Translations under genes and position numbers: made by a program
Source of the DNA: Dicaeum eximium
Taxonomy: Eukaryota > Chordata > Aves > Passeriformes > Dicaeidae
Assembly: GCA_013396995.1 (NCBI GenBank)
Contig: VWZP01008283.1
Span: forward strand, 366,426-430,425
Length of the DNA: 64,000 bases
Direction of reading: 5' to 3'
Shown: positions 1 to 11,436 of the stretch, piece by piece
How the letters are laid out: every line of letters begins with the position of its first letter
Numbering within the stretch: the first letter of the stretch is position 1
Notes under the pieces: generated by a model
Told to the model about the DNA's origin: nothing
The model's input: only the letters and a program-made list of their open reading frames with translations
Databases searched by the model: none

Positions 1-1136
1 TTCAGACAATTTCAGTTCTGAACCAGAATTGACTGAGAACAATGGCCTAATTCTACACAAATGCATAAGTTCTTGTCCTTTGATTTATAAATACTAGAAG
101 ATTACAGCCAGGAATAGGGGCTTTGCCTAGAAAAGCTCTAATTGTTAAAAATGGCACTTTCCTTTGAGCTAAAATTACAGGTTAGCTGTGAACTCTGAAT
201 TTTTTCCTGACCCAGCAAATTCAATATTGCCAAGCAGTAAAGAGAATTAAGACACTGGCAAGTGATCAAGTCTTGGCTGTCTAGCATGCAATGTATTACT
301 TTGCAGTAGAAGCCATTAAAAAAAAATCAATACTTTTCAAGAACTGCTGCAGAGGCCCCCCCTTTTTAAGTACTGAAACTCCTTTGGCTGCTCAGATGCT
401 CTTTGTGTCACTAACTGGCAAATGCTGAGCTCTGTGGCAGCTTCCCTCCAACTCCTTTTTCTCTGTGGGATGCAACTTCTCAAGCACCATACAGTCTGGA
501 ATTCTTACCTTGCAGCTTTTAATGCAGCATTAAGTGCCTGTGAAGAGGTTAAATTTCTGCTCCTGGTTTTATGCAAAGATTTAGAAATAGTTTTGAAGGC
601 AAGTGTTCAGTGCCACGGGAGTTGCTGCTGTGTTGTATAACCCTGGGATTCCCTAGAGAAAATAGAAAGTGATTGATTCAAGTGTACAGAATGCAAGGCT
701 GGGACTGAGGATTTTGAGAAGCAGTGGAACTGTAGGAACTTCTGTGGGTGCACAAGGCATGAGCAGTGTAGAGTGCAAAAGTTAATCCCCACCCCCTACA
801 GAAAATACTTCATTTTGGACTAAAAAATAAGGAACTGAAACACAGTGATAAGACTTTCCATTTTAGGTGCTGTCAAAACCAAATTATAGATGGACTCAGT
901 TCCCTCTGGGGCTTTGAACCCACCTGTAATGAAGCACTTGCCCATCTGGAATTAATGCCAGAGCTTCCAAGTGCCCTTTAGTGGGGGAGATTTCAGGGTT
1001 TCACTCGCTGATTCTTCATCACCCTCTTCCGCCGACTCCACAGAATATGAAGCTTTTCTTTCCAAGTCCAGGTGTATTTCCTGGTGAGCTGTGAGGGACA
1101 CCTGCAGTGATAACCCTCTCCACTGTTCTCTGGTAG
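1..1136 (+). other. RAB6A intron (3' part), no gene seen
   Basis: This is the intronic sequence preceding the first visible RAB6A exon. I see no repeat family member, RNA gene or other exon here; short open frames have no recognisable content. Confidence 0.8.
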
Positions 1137-1248
1137 ATGTAAACTCCTTCCAGCAAACCACAAAGTGGATCGATGATGTCAGAACGGAACGGGGCAGCGA
1201 TGTCATCATCATGCTGGTGGGAAATAAAACAGATCTAGCAGACAAGAG
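1137..1248 (+). CDS. RAB6A: RAB6A coding exon, residues 97 (split) to 134 (split)
   Basis: The acceptor is ...tctggtag and the donor is gtatgg. The first two bases finish the Asn97 codon, then VNSFQQTTKWIDDV and onward to LADKR. It contains the guanine-specificity motif NKTD. It is the first coding sequence in the window, so the gene enters from the left. Confidence 0.96.
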
Positions 1249-4200
1249 GTATGGGGGAATAATCCAGCTTTCAAATGCTTGTCTTGCTCTGCTGCTCTTT
1301 GCTCTTACTTTAAGGAGTATATTGTAATGTATTTTTTTCCTCTGGAGATGGCTGTGACTAGAGAAATTTCAATTTTAAACCCTCTTTCCTTTGGCTAAGC
1401 CATATTTCCATCACAGGAGAGAAGGGATTGTTGACTACAGCCCACACCAGTGAATGAATAAACTGGTTACAAGTATTTGTTCTTAATAATGTTCTGCTTA
1501 ATGGGTGGAACACATATCCAGGGAAAAATGTGACAAAATCCCTCCCATATCTGATGGTTACACTTAGACCTTTGCTAAAGGTCTAACAGTTAAAACAGTT
1601 TTATTTTGATGATTACTTTTGGACTGTGTTGGCTAATTGTTCAGACATAAAAGCACAGCTTCCTGGGCAGGGATTTGGGGGTGAACACTTGGCTGGAATG
1701 CTGAGTTCTGCTTTGGGGGCCACATGTGCCATGGCAGTGAAGTGGTGATACCTGTCAGCAGCTGTACATTCCATGCAGGGGAAAAAACCTGTAAGTGCTT
1801 TCAAATAAAGCACTTAAAGGTTTGTTTGGTTTTTTTTTAGTGTAATAAATCTTAGTTATTAAGATATTTGTCCAGGTTTGGGTTTTATAAGTTTTTTTTC
1901 CCCCTAATTCTGTGTTTTCTTCCCCAGACAAGTGTCCATTGAGGAAGGAGAAAGGAAAGCCAAAGAGTTGAATGTAATGTTCATTGAAACTAGTGCAAAA
2001 GCAGGATACAATGTAAAACAGGTGAGTGGCTGCTGTTAACACACCCCTGTGGGAGGAGCACTTCCCTGGATCCCCAGGAATAGTGTTCCCTGTCCCCCAG
2101 GAATAAAAGGACATGGAGCTGCTGGAGAGAGCCCAGAGGAATCCATGGAATTGCTTCCAGGGCTGGAGCCAGGCTGGGAGAGCTGGGGGTGCTCACCTGG
2201 AGAGGAGAAGCTCCAGGGAGAGCTCAGAGCCCTGCCAGGGCCTGAAGGGGCTCCAGGAGAGCTGGAGAGGGACTGGGGACAAGGCATGGAGGGACAGGAC
2301 ACAGGGAATGGCTCCCACTGCCAGAGGGCAGGGATGGGTGGGATCTTGGGAAGGAATTGTTCCCTGTCAGGGTGGGCAGGCCCTGGCACAGGGTGCCCAG
2401 AGCAGCTGTGGCTGCCCCTGGATCCCTGGCAGTGTCCAAGGCCAGGTTGGACAGAGCTTAGAGCAGTTTGGGCACAGTGGAAGGTGTCCCTGCCATGGCA
2501 CGGGGTGGCATTGGATGGGCTTTAAATGTCCCCACCCAAACCATCAGGGTGTATGGATGACATTCCATATATATTTTATATATGCAGTTACACAAATGGT
2601 TTCTATGCAGAAGGGTACCAGGAGTAATAAAACAGGATTATAAACTACTGCATGTTCTAGACAGGACTAAAGAGTCTGTTATTAAAATGTCCCTTGACTT
2701 TGTCTCTAAGTAGCAAAATGATTCCCTATATAATGGGATAATTATAGCAGTGCTAACTCAGAGCTGTTTCACTGCATCACCCACCATGGACTTGTTGGCT
2801 TCCAGGGTCCCCCAATTATCCTGCCTCAACAGAGGCTGCCTGGTAATTAGGGTTTGGATTCTGTGCTGCAGCCCTTAATAAGGGCTTAGACCTGGGGGTG
2901 TGCACTGAGAGCAGTTGCCTCACTGAGAGGAGTGGTGATGATGATGATGATGAAGGAACTCTACGCTCCCTCTTTCCTTGAGGGAGTTTCTGTGCCCTGC
3001 CACACTTCCAGAGGTTCTGTAGCCAAGGCTGTAAGGGAGTTGTGGCTTTCAGGGCCAGCTGGAACCCTGAGGATTTGATGGTGTGCACAGACACGAGTGG
3101 ATATTCAAAAATAATTAAATATGGATTTTTCTTATAAATTTTGATCCGTGTGTTGCAGGCGTGGACTGGGATGCTCAAGGATTTCAAAGCTATTCTATAT
3201 TCTAGAATATTTGTGACTCTCATTTTTTATTAGTTAAATAAGCAGTTGTTTAAGCAATTATCAAAGGATAAGACTTTTAATACCACCACTTAGATAATTC
3301 CCTGTTTCCTTGCAGCTTCTCTATTAAATTGTGTGAATTTATTTTAGTAACTTAGCAATAAATTCTCTCCCAGTGATATGGGAAAGTACAACTGCAGAAT
3401 GGATCATGGATCCCCTTCTCGTAACCTGTGTAAAATCCTTAATAAGCTGAATGCAAATTTGACCTTCCCATAACCGATAACTTCTCTCCACAATACATTC
3501 TGATCCTGCAGAACAATCACCCTCTAAGGTAATTTTCATACAGAATTCTCATCCAGAATCACAGATCCTTGTTGGATCTGTGACTGCAGAGCTGTTTGCA
3601 GTCCCCAAGGTCCTTCACACTTACTGTTCCTTCTGGCTTTGGGCAGGGGGTATTGAAGGAAAAATGAGTGGATATTAGGGAATAAAAACGGTGGTAGTGT
3701 TATTGTGGGGTTAAACTGATGCAGCAGAGGGGAGAAGATTGGCTTTTGGATCCTGCAAAGACTGATTGCCAGGGGAGCCTTAAGCTGGAGAAGAGAAGTA
3801 GATAACTTGCTCCTTTTAATGCAGAGAATCGTAGTCTCTGATTCATTCTGTCAGCCCTGAATAAGCTTTAAAAGACTTTGTGATTCCTGCTCTGTCTCGG
3901 CAGTCTGTATTTCAGGGAATCTTATTGTTAGTCCGTGGATTTCATGCCCAGAATATGTCAGGGTTCGTTTTGCTGTCTTGTAGAAAGAGAGGGGAGGGAG
4001 GGCCCTTGAATTCCTCCCTCCAGCAGTACCTGGCACACTCCACGCTGGCCCTGGAAGAGCCAGGGGATGAATGTGGTCCTTGGCAGAGGAACTTTCTCAC
4101 GGCAGCAGCTCTCTGAGCACAGCCCCTCTGTGACCCTGTTCTCACAGAGCGGGGCTTTCTCCTCTCCTCTCCTCTGATTCTCATCCATCTGATGGGCAAG

Positions 4201-7200
4201 AATTATCCTCAGAGTTGCAGAGAATGAGAATTAGGGAAAGATTTTTGGTTGCCTTGCGTTGGGGAACAGGTTTCTTGCCTGGCTTTTCCATCTTGACAGT
4301 GATCCTCCTGTCCTTTCCATATTGCTGCTGGAGCGTGGCTGGAAACTGCTTCATGCCTGCAGTCCTTTGTGACCCTGGTCTGTTGGGATTTATTGGCTGG
4401 AGTAGCAGGAAAGGCACAGTTTGGCAAATGATTTGGAGCTGATGGTGAGACATGAGGCTTTTTTCCAGAGTTTCTATCAGGAAGCAGATTGCAGAGTTGA
4501 ACGCTGAAAGAGAGTTTGTATGGCTTTTAGTCTTTCAGCTGCTGCATTGAACTCCTGCCTTGAGAAAAGAGTCCTGGATGCTTATCAATACTTGTGTTTT
4601 TATACCCACACAAACATTTAAACATGTACATGTGTGTACAGACACACACTGGCTCGGGGCTGACAGCCCCAGGAAGCTCAGAGGGCCCTGTGGGAAGGCT
4701 GCTTTCCAACCATCAGGAAGTTTCCCTAATTGGATTTATTCACATATGCTGGGGCTGATAAGCAGAAGGTTAATAAGAAATAAAGTTGATTTTTCTTAGT
4801 CGCCAAATTCCTATTTTTAGTCCAATAATTTAGGGGAGAAATACTGCTAAAAGCATCATTTTATTCCTGATCTTAATGTAAAGAAAGGATTACTGTATTT
4901 TAAACAGCCTTTCTGTCAGCAGTGTAGTTTAAATGCAGTCAGTTCCATCAGCTGAGGATTTTTTAGAGACTCCTCACCCTTCCTCTGTGTGGGCATTCCT
5001 GCTGTTGGTTTAGGCAGAGTTTAGCATCTGGAATTTTGTTACTTCCTGGTTGGCCTGTGAGGATTTCCCTGAGGTTTTCAGGGAGGCTGGAAGGTCCAGG
5101 TTAATGGCCGGGGTGGGGAAAGCCCTTGGGCACGGACCCACGGGGCTGGTCGGGTACCCACATTCCCCATGTAAACAGGCTGGCAGTGGCTTGGCTGGCT
5201 TTTCTGTGCAAAGTGGGTCACTGGGAATAAGTGGTTTAGCTTTGTGTCATCTGAGGAGAGGCAGGACAGCGTGCAGCAGTGGAAGACGCCAGGCCTGACG
5301 TCAGAGCCGCGGCGCGCGGCCGGGACTCCCGCGCGGCTCCGGGGATGCAGCACGGGATGGAGGGATGCAGGGGAGACAGGCAGCTGAGTTAGGGGAATTC
5401 TGCATTAATAGTGGGCACTTCTGTGAGGTCCTCACCCAGAGGGATGAGAAAAAGACGTGTGGGGGGAATTACAGGGCTGAACCTCAGGGGCAGAGGTAGG
5501 AAATGCAGGAGAGGGAACCAGTCCCATTCCATCTCGCCGCCTTCAAGTGGAATAAAGCTGAGAGTTTGGAGCTCAGACCTTGCTGGGACACTGGAGGTAG
5601 TGTTCAAGTGAGAGGCTTTGGATTCATTTGTTCTGTGCTTTATGTCCTGAATGTGGACATAGGATAACTGTGGAGTGGGCACCAAAAGATGAGGATTAGG
5701 TTTGGGCATGTTCCTTTGTCTCTTTCATAGGAGCCTGATCCACAGATAGGTGAGGCTTGGGAGAAATCCTTTCCATACATCCCAGTTTTTGCCACTCTTG
5801 CACATGTGTCAGCTTGGCTGATGCAGTGATGGCTCCTGGATGGCGTTTGCCTTCATCAGCATGTCCATGCTCCTCTGTAATCCTCTGAGGAGGTGCAAAA
5901 ATCCATTTCCCACCTGCCATGGGGAGGTTGTTGGGGTTTGTGGACATCCATGGCAGGTGTGGGGTGAAATGCTGGATCCCACCCATCCTATTTGCAGAGA
6001 AGGTGCGGGAGGCTTGCTGCTCGCAGCTCTCTGATCCCCACTAACAAGAGCCGTGCTTTGCCCTTTCCTAGGAATAAAGGTTATATTTGGTGTCAGGATT
6101 TTGGGGCTGAGCAGTGTAAATAGTGCTGGGAGATGTGTTGAATCATTGTTTGAACTGTCTCAGCCGGGGGGAGCCGTTGTTTTCATCTGTTCCCTGTGTG
6201 CTTCCTTGCAGCTTTTCCGACGCGTGGCAGCTGCCTTGCCTGGGATGGAAAGCACACAAGACAAAAGTAGAGAAGACAGTATCCTTTCTGTGGCTGTGCC
6301 TGTGCCAGGCGTTACCCTGGACGAGGAAAATCCACTGCAGCCCTCGCTCAGCTCGTGGACATCCCAAAAAGCGGGGGAGTAGGGGCAAGTAACCTTCGAG
6401 CTGAGGAAGGAGGATTGCTGGGTTGGAAGGCTGGGAGCAGGGGTGCTGAGAGTGGAGGCAGCAGGGGGAGGAATGGTGATCCAAAATGATTCTTTGCTTG
6501 GTGTTTGAATGTGTGGAAGGTGGGAGAAAACAGCTGCAGAGAGGTCCGAACAAAAACCGTTGTGGTTCTTGCAGATCTGACTGACAGAATCCAAAACCAA
6601 GCTGTCCTGGAAGGGACCTCTGAAGGCCCCTTCTCTGACCCTCCTGCTCAAAGCAAGGCTGGCTCCCAAGCTGAGCCAGTTCCTCCAGGTCACATTCAGG
6701 GAAACCTGGGAAATCTCCAAGGAGGGGGATGCCATAACATCCCAGGGCAGCCTGTCACAGCCTGGACCCCTGGCAGCAGCTCTGTGGTGGGAGGGAGAAG
6801 ACTCAACTGATGGGATCAGTCTCAGCCAAGGGAAAGCCAGTGGCATGAGGGGTGGAAAAGGCTTGAGAAGCAGTGTGGCTACACTGGAATCACTGACCTG
6901 GCCAAGTGGGTGTGCTTGGAATAGCAGCTTTTCCAGGGCTGTTGGTTTTATTTGCAGGAAGGATCTTGGAGATGGTAAATAGAGGAGAAATTGTGCCTTG
7001 GAGGAAGGAAGTCCTAGGAGCTGTGGGAGTGGGACAAGCCTGGCACTGAAATTCCATCAGAACATCTGATGCATGGGGAAAAGAAGGGTTTGGGAAGCTG
7101 GGAATTGCAGCTGCTGAGGCACAAGCTTTGTGTGGTAGGGACTTGAGTGATCAGAAATATTTTGTTATGCAGGTCCCCATAAGGTTAATGAGCAACAATC

Positions 7201-8494
7201 TTTATTAATGACAGGGGGGTAGAGTGCACAGGCAGGGGCTGTGGCAGGGAGCTTGATCAGCAGTCTGTAAGTGGGAGTGCATTTAGGGCACTGGGAATTG
7301 GGCTTCCTGCAGATAGCAGGGATGGATAGGATCCTCTCCCAGGCAGCTGCATTAGGATTAACGTGGGCACTTTTGCAAAACATGGAGAATTCAAGGATCT
7401 TGACATGTTCATGCTCTGAGATGGAGCTGACAAAGCTCATGTCAAGCACCTCCAGCTTAAACACACTTCAAACTTTAAATCAGCCAAATGGACCAAACAC
7501 TGGAGGTGAATTGATGGTCTTTTGTTTCCATTTCCGTGTTTATTTTCTCCAAACCTCTTTGCAAAGCCACTTCAACCCCCTAAAGAAATAAGTTGGAAGT
7601 ACCAGCTGTGTGATCTCTTTGCCTCTGTGTTCTCTGATAAGGGCAACGCTGGAGACTTGTGAACAGCTCTGAGCTGGGGATTAGCATTCAGAGCTCCTCC
7701 TGGGAAAGGCTCCGGGAGGCTCTAGCTGGAGGGCATCCTCTGGGAATTCAGTGCTGCAGAGGGAGTCGCTTATCACAGGCAGGTTCTGAGCAGCCAGCTC
7801 TGCAGTGACCTTGTGGGACATCAGCTGTCACTGGAAGGGGGAGTTCAGGCTGGTGGCAGGGCTGTGCTGGCTGCTGGGGGGAGCAGGGAGGTTAAACTGG
7901 GCAAGGATGGGTGGGGAAGTCGGGGTGGCACGGCCGGAGCTCTCGGGGTGAGCAGTGTGCAGTGGTGCCCAGGAAGGGGTGGAGCCCCCATTCCCAGAGG
8001 GATTCAAAGCCATGTGGATGTGGCACTTGGGGACATGGGGTTCTGGTGGCCTTGGCAGTGCTGGGGGAGCAGGTGGACTTGAAGATCTCAGCGGGCTCTT
8101 CCAGCTTGAATGGTTCTGTGGTTCTGCAGAAGTGGTGATTAGACCCTTCAGTGTATCCATGCTTCTTGAATTCCCACAGCAAGAGATCGCTGGGATTGCT
8201 GGGAAGAACAGACTGGTTAGAGACAAACATTGAGGCCTGACATTGTTTCTGCTGCAATCTTAATGTGCTAGTGCCAGGGCAGGAGGGGCAGGTGAGAAAC
8301 CTTTGGTTTGGAGCTGGTCTTTCCCAGTATTTCAGCAGGAAGCACTGGAAATGTGCAGAGCATTGAAAATCCCGCTGTTGGTAGGGAAACAGAGTTGGAG
8401 ATGTGTTTGCCTTAACTTCCTCCTTCCAGTGATTGACATAAAACTGGAAAAGCCTCAAGAGCAGCCTGTCAGTGAAGGAGGCTGTTCCTGCTAA
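1137..8494 (+). CDS. RAB6A: RAB6A, small GTPase Rab6A, C-terminal half (last four coding exons)
   Basis: Joined exons 1137-1248, 1928-2021, 6212-6278 and 8430-8494 encode the last 111 residues of a 208-residue Rab6 GTPase, plus two bases of the split Asn97 codon. Visible are the G4 guanine-specificity motif NKTD (residues 126-129), the G5 motif ETSAK (154-158), and the C-terminal CSC that is geranylgeranylated in Rab6. All introns are GT-AG and exon phases join exactly. The tail KLEKPQEQPVSEGGCSC fits RAB6A; from memory the paralogue RAB6B differs in the tail (KLDKPQEPPASEGGCSC). The N-terminal exons (P-loop, switch I and II) lie upstream of the window. From the family: Rab6A is a Golgi-associated GTPase controlling retrograde Golgi-to-ER and endosome-to-Golgi transport and vesicle tethering. 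The gene is convergent with PLEKHB1, about 4 kb downstream. Confidence 0.97.
1928..2021 (+). CDS. RAB6A: RAB6A coding exon, residues 134 (split) to 165
   Basis: The acceptor is ttccccag and the donor is gtgagt. One base finishes Arg134, then QVSIEEGERKAKELNVMF and onward through the G5 ETSAK loop to Q165. A CR1 insertion begins only about 90 bp past the donor. Confidence 0.97.
2111..2548 (+). mobile_element. CR1 LINE 3' fragment in RAB6A intron
   Basis: This is a 5'-truncated CR1 copy in sense orientation. It runs from the segment ggagctgctggagagagccc through the conserved tail where CR1 reads ggtcccttccaacccaaacc, here diverged. It shares about 165 nearly identical bases with the copy at 39640-39805, pointing to a young subfamily. 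It starts about 90 bp downstream of a RAB6A donor. Confidence 0.9.
2936..2954. repeat. (GAT)n microsatellite
   Basis: About six tandem GAT trinucleotides lie in a RAB6A intron. Confidence 0.9.
5285..5345. promoter_or_regulatory. Intronic CpG micro-island with a consensus CRE
   Basis: A stretch of about 60 bp is dense in CG dinucleotides (gccgcggcgcgcggccgg) within an otherwise CpG-poor intron. The full palindromic CREB/ATF site TGACGTCA is at 5296-5303. It may be an intragenic enhancer or cryptic promoter. No transcript evidence is available from sequence alone. Confidence 0.35.
6212..6278 (+). CDS. RAB6A: RAB6A coding exon, residues 166 to 188 (split)
   Basis: The acceptor is cttgcag and the donor is gtatcc. 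The exon translates LFRRVAAALPGMESTQDKSR then ED, and its last base starts the Met188 codon. Human RAB6A, from memory, has Arg where this sequence has Lys in QDKSRED, a conservative change. Confidence 0.97.
6585..6775 (-). mobile_element. Diverged CR1-like fragment, antisense
   Basis: The segment resembles the inverted 3' end of an older CR1 subfamily: agaatccaaaaccaag, then ggaagggacctctgaaggcc, a ctcctgctcaaagcaagg block and a ctccaaggagggggatgcc block. Divergence is high, so subfamily assignment is not attempted. Confidence 0.6.
7966..8126 (+). mobile_element. CR1 LINE 3' end, second subfamily type
   Basis: The sense-orientation CR1 tail is recognised by the block gtggcacttggggacatggg, then ggtggccttggcagtgctgg and the terminal ggttctgtggttctg. 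Related copies are at 28508-28669 (+) and 36899-37260 (-). It lies in the last RAB6A intron, about 300 bp upstream of the terminal exon. Confidence 0.85.
8430..8494 (+). CDS. RAB6A: RAB6A terminal coding exon with stop
   Basis: The acceptor is tccttccag. The exon finishes Met188 and translates IDIKLEKPQEQPVSEGGCSC followed by TAA at 8492-8494. The terminal Cys-Ser-Cys is the double geranylgeranylation motif that anchors Rab6 to Golgi membranes. Confidence 0.97.
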
Positions 8495-10044
8495 TACTAT
8501 GTGGCTTCCACCTTTCTCCAGAACATCACTGCTTTCCCTCCCTGTCCTCTTCATTGACTGCAGTGTGAATATTGGCTTGAACCTTCCCCTTTCCGTAATA
8601 ACGTATCGCAGTTCATCATCGCTGGCTGTCTCGTGGAGATGATCTTTAGCTTCACAAGCACACCCCACACACACACACACCAACAAAATGTCAGTGTCTT
8701 CATTATTTATAAGAAAAAAAAAAAGCCAAAATATTCCACCGTATCCTAGGTAGAACTTTAAAAAAAAAAAAAAAAAGAAAGGCAAAAAAAAAAATCCGAA
8801 CAAAAAAAATAGGTACAATTTCTTAATATTTGTTCCTTTTTTAATATGTTATGATATTGCACTTTGAAATAATGGCAACTGAGTAAGTTTGGCATTGGAC
8901 CTAGACGAGATGTATGTGCAGAAGGCTTGCAAATCTGACCCATTGGATTTCTCTCAGAAACTGGGAATGCGTAGACAGCAGGCGGAATCACGGGGGGAGG
9001 CGGCAGATGCCGGGGGTTAAAGGCTTATCCTTGGTAATTAAACACAAATGAACCCCAAGCTCTTAATTGTGAGTCTGCCTGGTGTCCAGACCCAGCCTGG
9101 CCTTAGCAGGGGTTTGGCACTGCTGGCTGCTGGAGCTGGGAATTCTCGCCGAGGCAGCGGGGACACATTTCCAAGGAAGCGTTACTGGGAAATATGGACT
9201 GGCTCTTTGGGATGAGAGGCTTCTGGAGGATTTGGGGGGGAAGGAAAGGGTGGATGTGCGTTAGCAAAACACTTGCAGGAAACGGGGAAATAATGTTTCG
9301 AGTGCAAAATGAGTTTTCAGAGCTTTTTTTTTTTTTTTCCTTTTTAAGTAGAACACCAATGAAGTGAATTATTACTGCCCAAGAGATGGGAAGGTAACGG
9401 TTCAGCTGTTTGGAGGAGAAAGCATTTTGCTTCTTTGTTTTTTTAGGGGAAATATGGAAATCAGGACTGGCACTAAAACCTGCCAAAGCCAACAGAAACC
9501 TTGGAAGTTTGGGAGAAAGAGGGAAAAGCAGCTGGCTGCCCCAGCAGAGGGGGAATGGCACCCACTTTTCCAGAGTGTGGGCATAGGTCAGTGGGGAAGG
9601 GGTGTTTACTTTGATCCTACAGAATCCTAGTGGAGACATCTTAGATGGAAAGGGAGGGACTTGAGTAGGATGGAAACCAACTTCTGATTATGCAGATTTA
9701 TGCCTTTATTTTTTAGCTCTTTTTTTTTTTTTTTAATGTTCAGTCTTCCAAGTTGGTTTAGTTTAGTTCTCTAGAGCTGTATAGTTTGGTTAAATAATTA
9801 GCAATTTAGTTTTCTATGGAATTAGGCTCACAATTAACCCTTTTTTCTTTGATATTTATTTCTCGGCTTTAATTTTTTTTTTACTCTTTTCAGTGCTGAT
9901 TTTGTTGTTTTCTTTTGGCTGAGGAATCTGTGTAGAGCTTTGCTGATGTTGCGAGATGTAGCTACCCGAGAAACACGGAATGAAACACACTAGAAGTGCA
10001 CCCTTTTAATCTTTACTAGTCATTGTGAAGTTGCTGTGTAAGTT

Positions 10045-10050
10045 AATAAA
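10045..10050 (+). terminator. Possible proximal polyadenylation signal AATAAA
   Basis: This is an exact AATAAA in an AT-rich context about 1.55 kb after the RAB6A stop. It could give a shorter RAB6A mRNA. The call is sequence-based only. Confidence 0.4.
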
Positions 10051-10437
10051 CACAATTGTAAATACATTTGTTTGCTGGGCGACTCTGGCCGAGTTACAGT
10101 GCAGGAAGGAATTCTCGAGTCTGTGTTGCGATTGCGAATGAAACGGACAATTGCAAGGGAATATTCAGGCTCCTCCTTGGTTCTCTTCTGCCTCTCTCTC
10201 TACCATCTAAAATAACCACCTGGGGGAGAGGAAGGGAATCGTCCTCACCACCACTTTCCCCAGGAAGCGGGCATAAAAGAGTTGGAATTCTTCATTCCTG
10301 AGGTGAATGCCAGGCTCATGCCCTGCCCTGGGTTTCTAGCAACTCTGCACAACAATAACTTAAAGGCAGAACGAGATGTAAAAGTGCTTTTCTAATGCAA
10401 TATTAAAGGCGAATTTTTTTGACGTGGCATGTCTTGA

Positions 10438-10443
10438 AATAAA
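10438..10443 (+). terminator. Possible polyadenylation signal AATAAA
   Basis: This is an exact AATAAA (gaaataaacatc) about 1.94 kb past the RAB6A stop. It is an alternative RAB6A mRNA end candidate. Confidence 0.4.
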
Positions 10444-10673
10444 CATCAATGATATGTGACAAAGGATCATTCTTTATTTAAAAGAAGCTCTCTGGGGGAA
10501 GGAAACCTGGCTGCTTTTCCTTTGTTGTACTGTTCTTAAGCGTGCTGAAATGCTTCATGCTGCTGCTTCTTCCTTTGCTTTGGTTTGCTTTTTTCTCCTT
10601 TGGTTCTCTGTGCAGGTTCTGTTGGTCCTCATTTGGCTGTTCCCCACGAGCACATCCCTTTTTTTTTTTTTTT

Positions 10674-10697
10674 NNNNNNNNNNNNNNNNNNNNNNNN
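10674..10697. other. Assembly gap (24 N) inside a poly-T tract
   Basis: A run of 24 N is flanked on both sides by long T runs. It represents an unresolved homopolymer of uncertain true length, not a biological feature. Confidence 0.98.
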
Positions 10698-11430
10698 TTT
10701 TTTTTTTTTTTTATAAATTCTTGCTTCTGATAGAACCAGCCCCCTCTGCTTCCCACAGTCCCAAGCTTTAAGCCCTGGAGTTAAGGAGCTGGCTTAGCCC
10801 ATATGGGCTGTGATGGACCAGCAGCCTGGATGCTTTTCCTGGAAGACCTGAGAGCAGGTTTGTCCAGAACTCGCAGGAAGCAAAGGTGTGGAGAGGCACA
10901 GCCAGGTACGTCCAGTGCATGTCCTTGCTGATAGCCTGTGCTTAACCTGGCCACGGGGCTCAGCCCTGTCCTCATCCCATTTCTCCAGAGAAAGCACACT
11001 TCCAAGGTGAGCACAGGAGCAACATGGTCTTGATATTAATTTTTTTTTTGGTTTTTTTTGGTTTGTTGTTTTTTTTGTTTTTTTGCACCATCCGTCTGTT
11101 GGGTTTTAGATTTTAATTTTCTTTCACTCCATGGACGTGGCTGGTGGAGCCATGGGAACAGATGTTCTTAATGCTGATTTTTGTGCGGTTTTTTGAGCGA
11201 AGGTCTCGGCTCTGTTTCTTTTCTCCTCCCTGCTCTGGCTTGCTCGTTGTACAGTCCATCATGCAGCTATTCCATGCCTCACGTTTTGTCTTGATAAAAG
11301 TAGTTGAAGAAATTGTGTAAGGGGAAAAAAAGGTTCCTTTTCTTCATGTTGGAATGTCACTGGTACCTCAGCTCTGTTTGATAATATGAACCAACAACAA
11401 CAAGAGAACAAATCCTTAGTGCTTGAACTA

Positions 11431-11436
11431 AATAAA
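11431..11436 (+). terminator. RAB6A: Likely distal RAB6A polyadenylation signal
   Basis: AATAAA lies within actaaataaatacctg and is followed about 25-45 bp later by a T/G-rich stretch (gggtctcttctctc). After this point the sequence turns GC-rich and unlike the UTR. Confidence 0.5.

Larger units (their letters stand above)
2549..6211 (+). other. RAB6A intron, mostly unique sequence
   Basis: The intron contains a (GAT)n tract near 2936-2954 and a small CpG-rich patch at 5285-5345, reported separately. No coding exon, RNA gene or clear transposon was recognised in the remainder. Confidence 0.7.
6279..8429 (+). other. Last RAB6A intron
   Basis: This interval lies between the RAB6A exon ending at 6278 and the terminal exon. 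Apart from the two CR1 pieces listed separately it appears to be unique intronic sequence with no recognised gene. Confidence 0.85.

Noticed and set aside
2049..2643. Plus-strand frames of 158 and 176 codons
   Set aside because: They are produced by the CR1 fragment; the same peptide recurs at 39580 and 56045.
7892..8818. 308-codon minus-strand open frame
   Set aside because: It runs antisense to a CR1 copy, the terminal RAB6A exon and a poly-A tract; its translation is homopolymer-rich and matches no protein.
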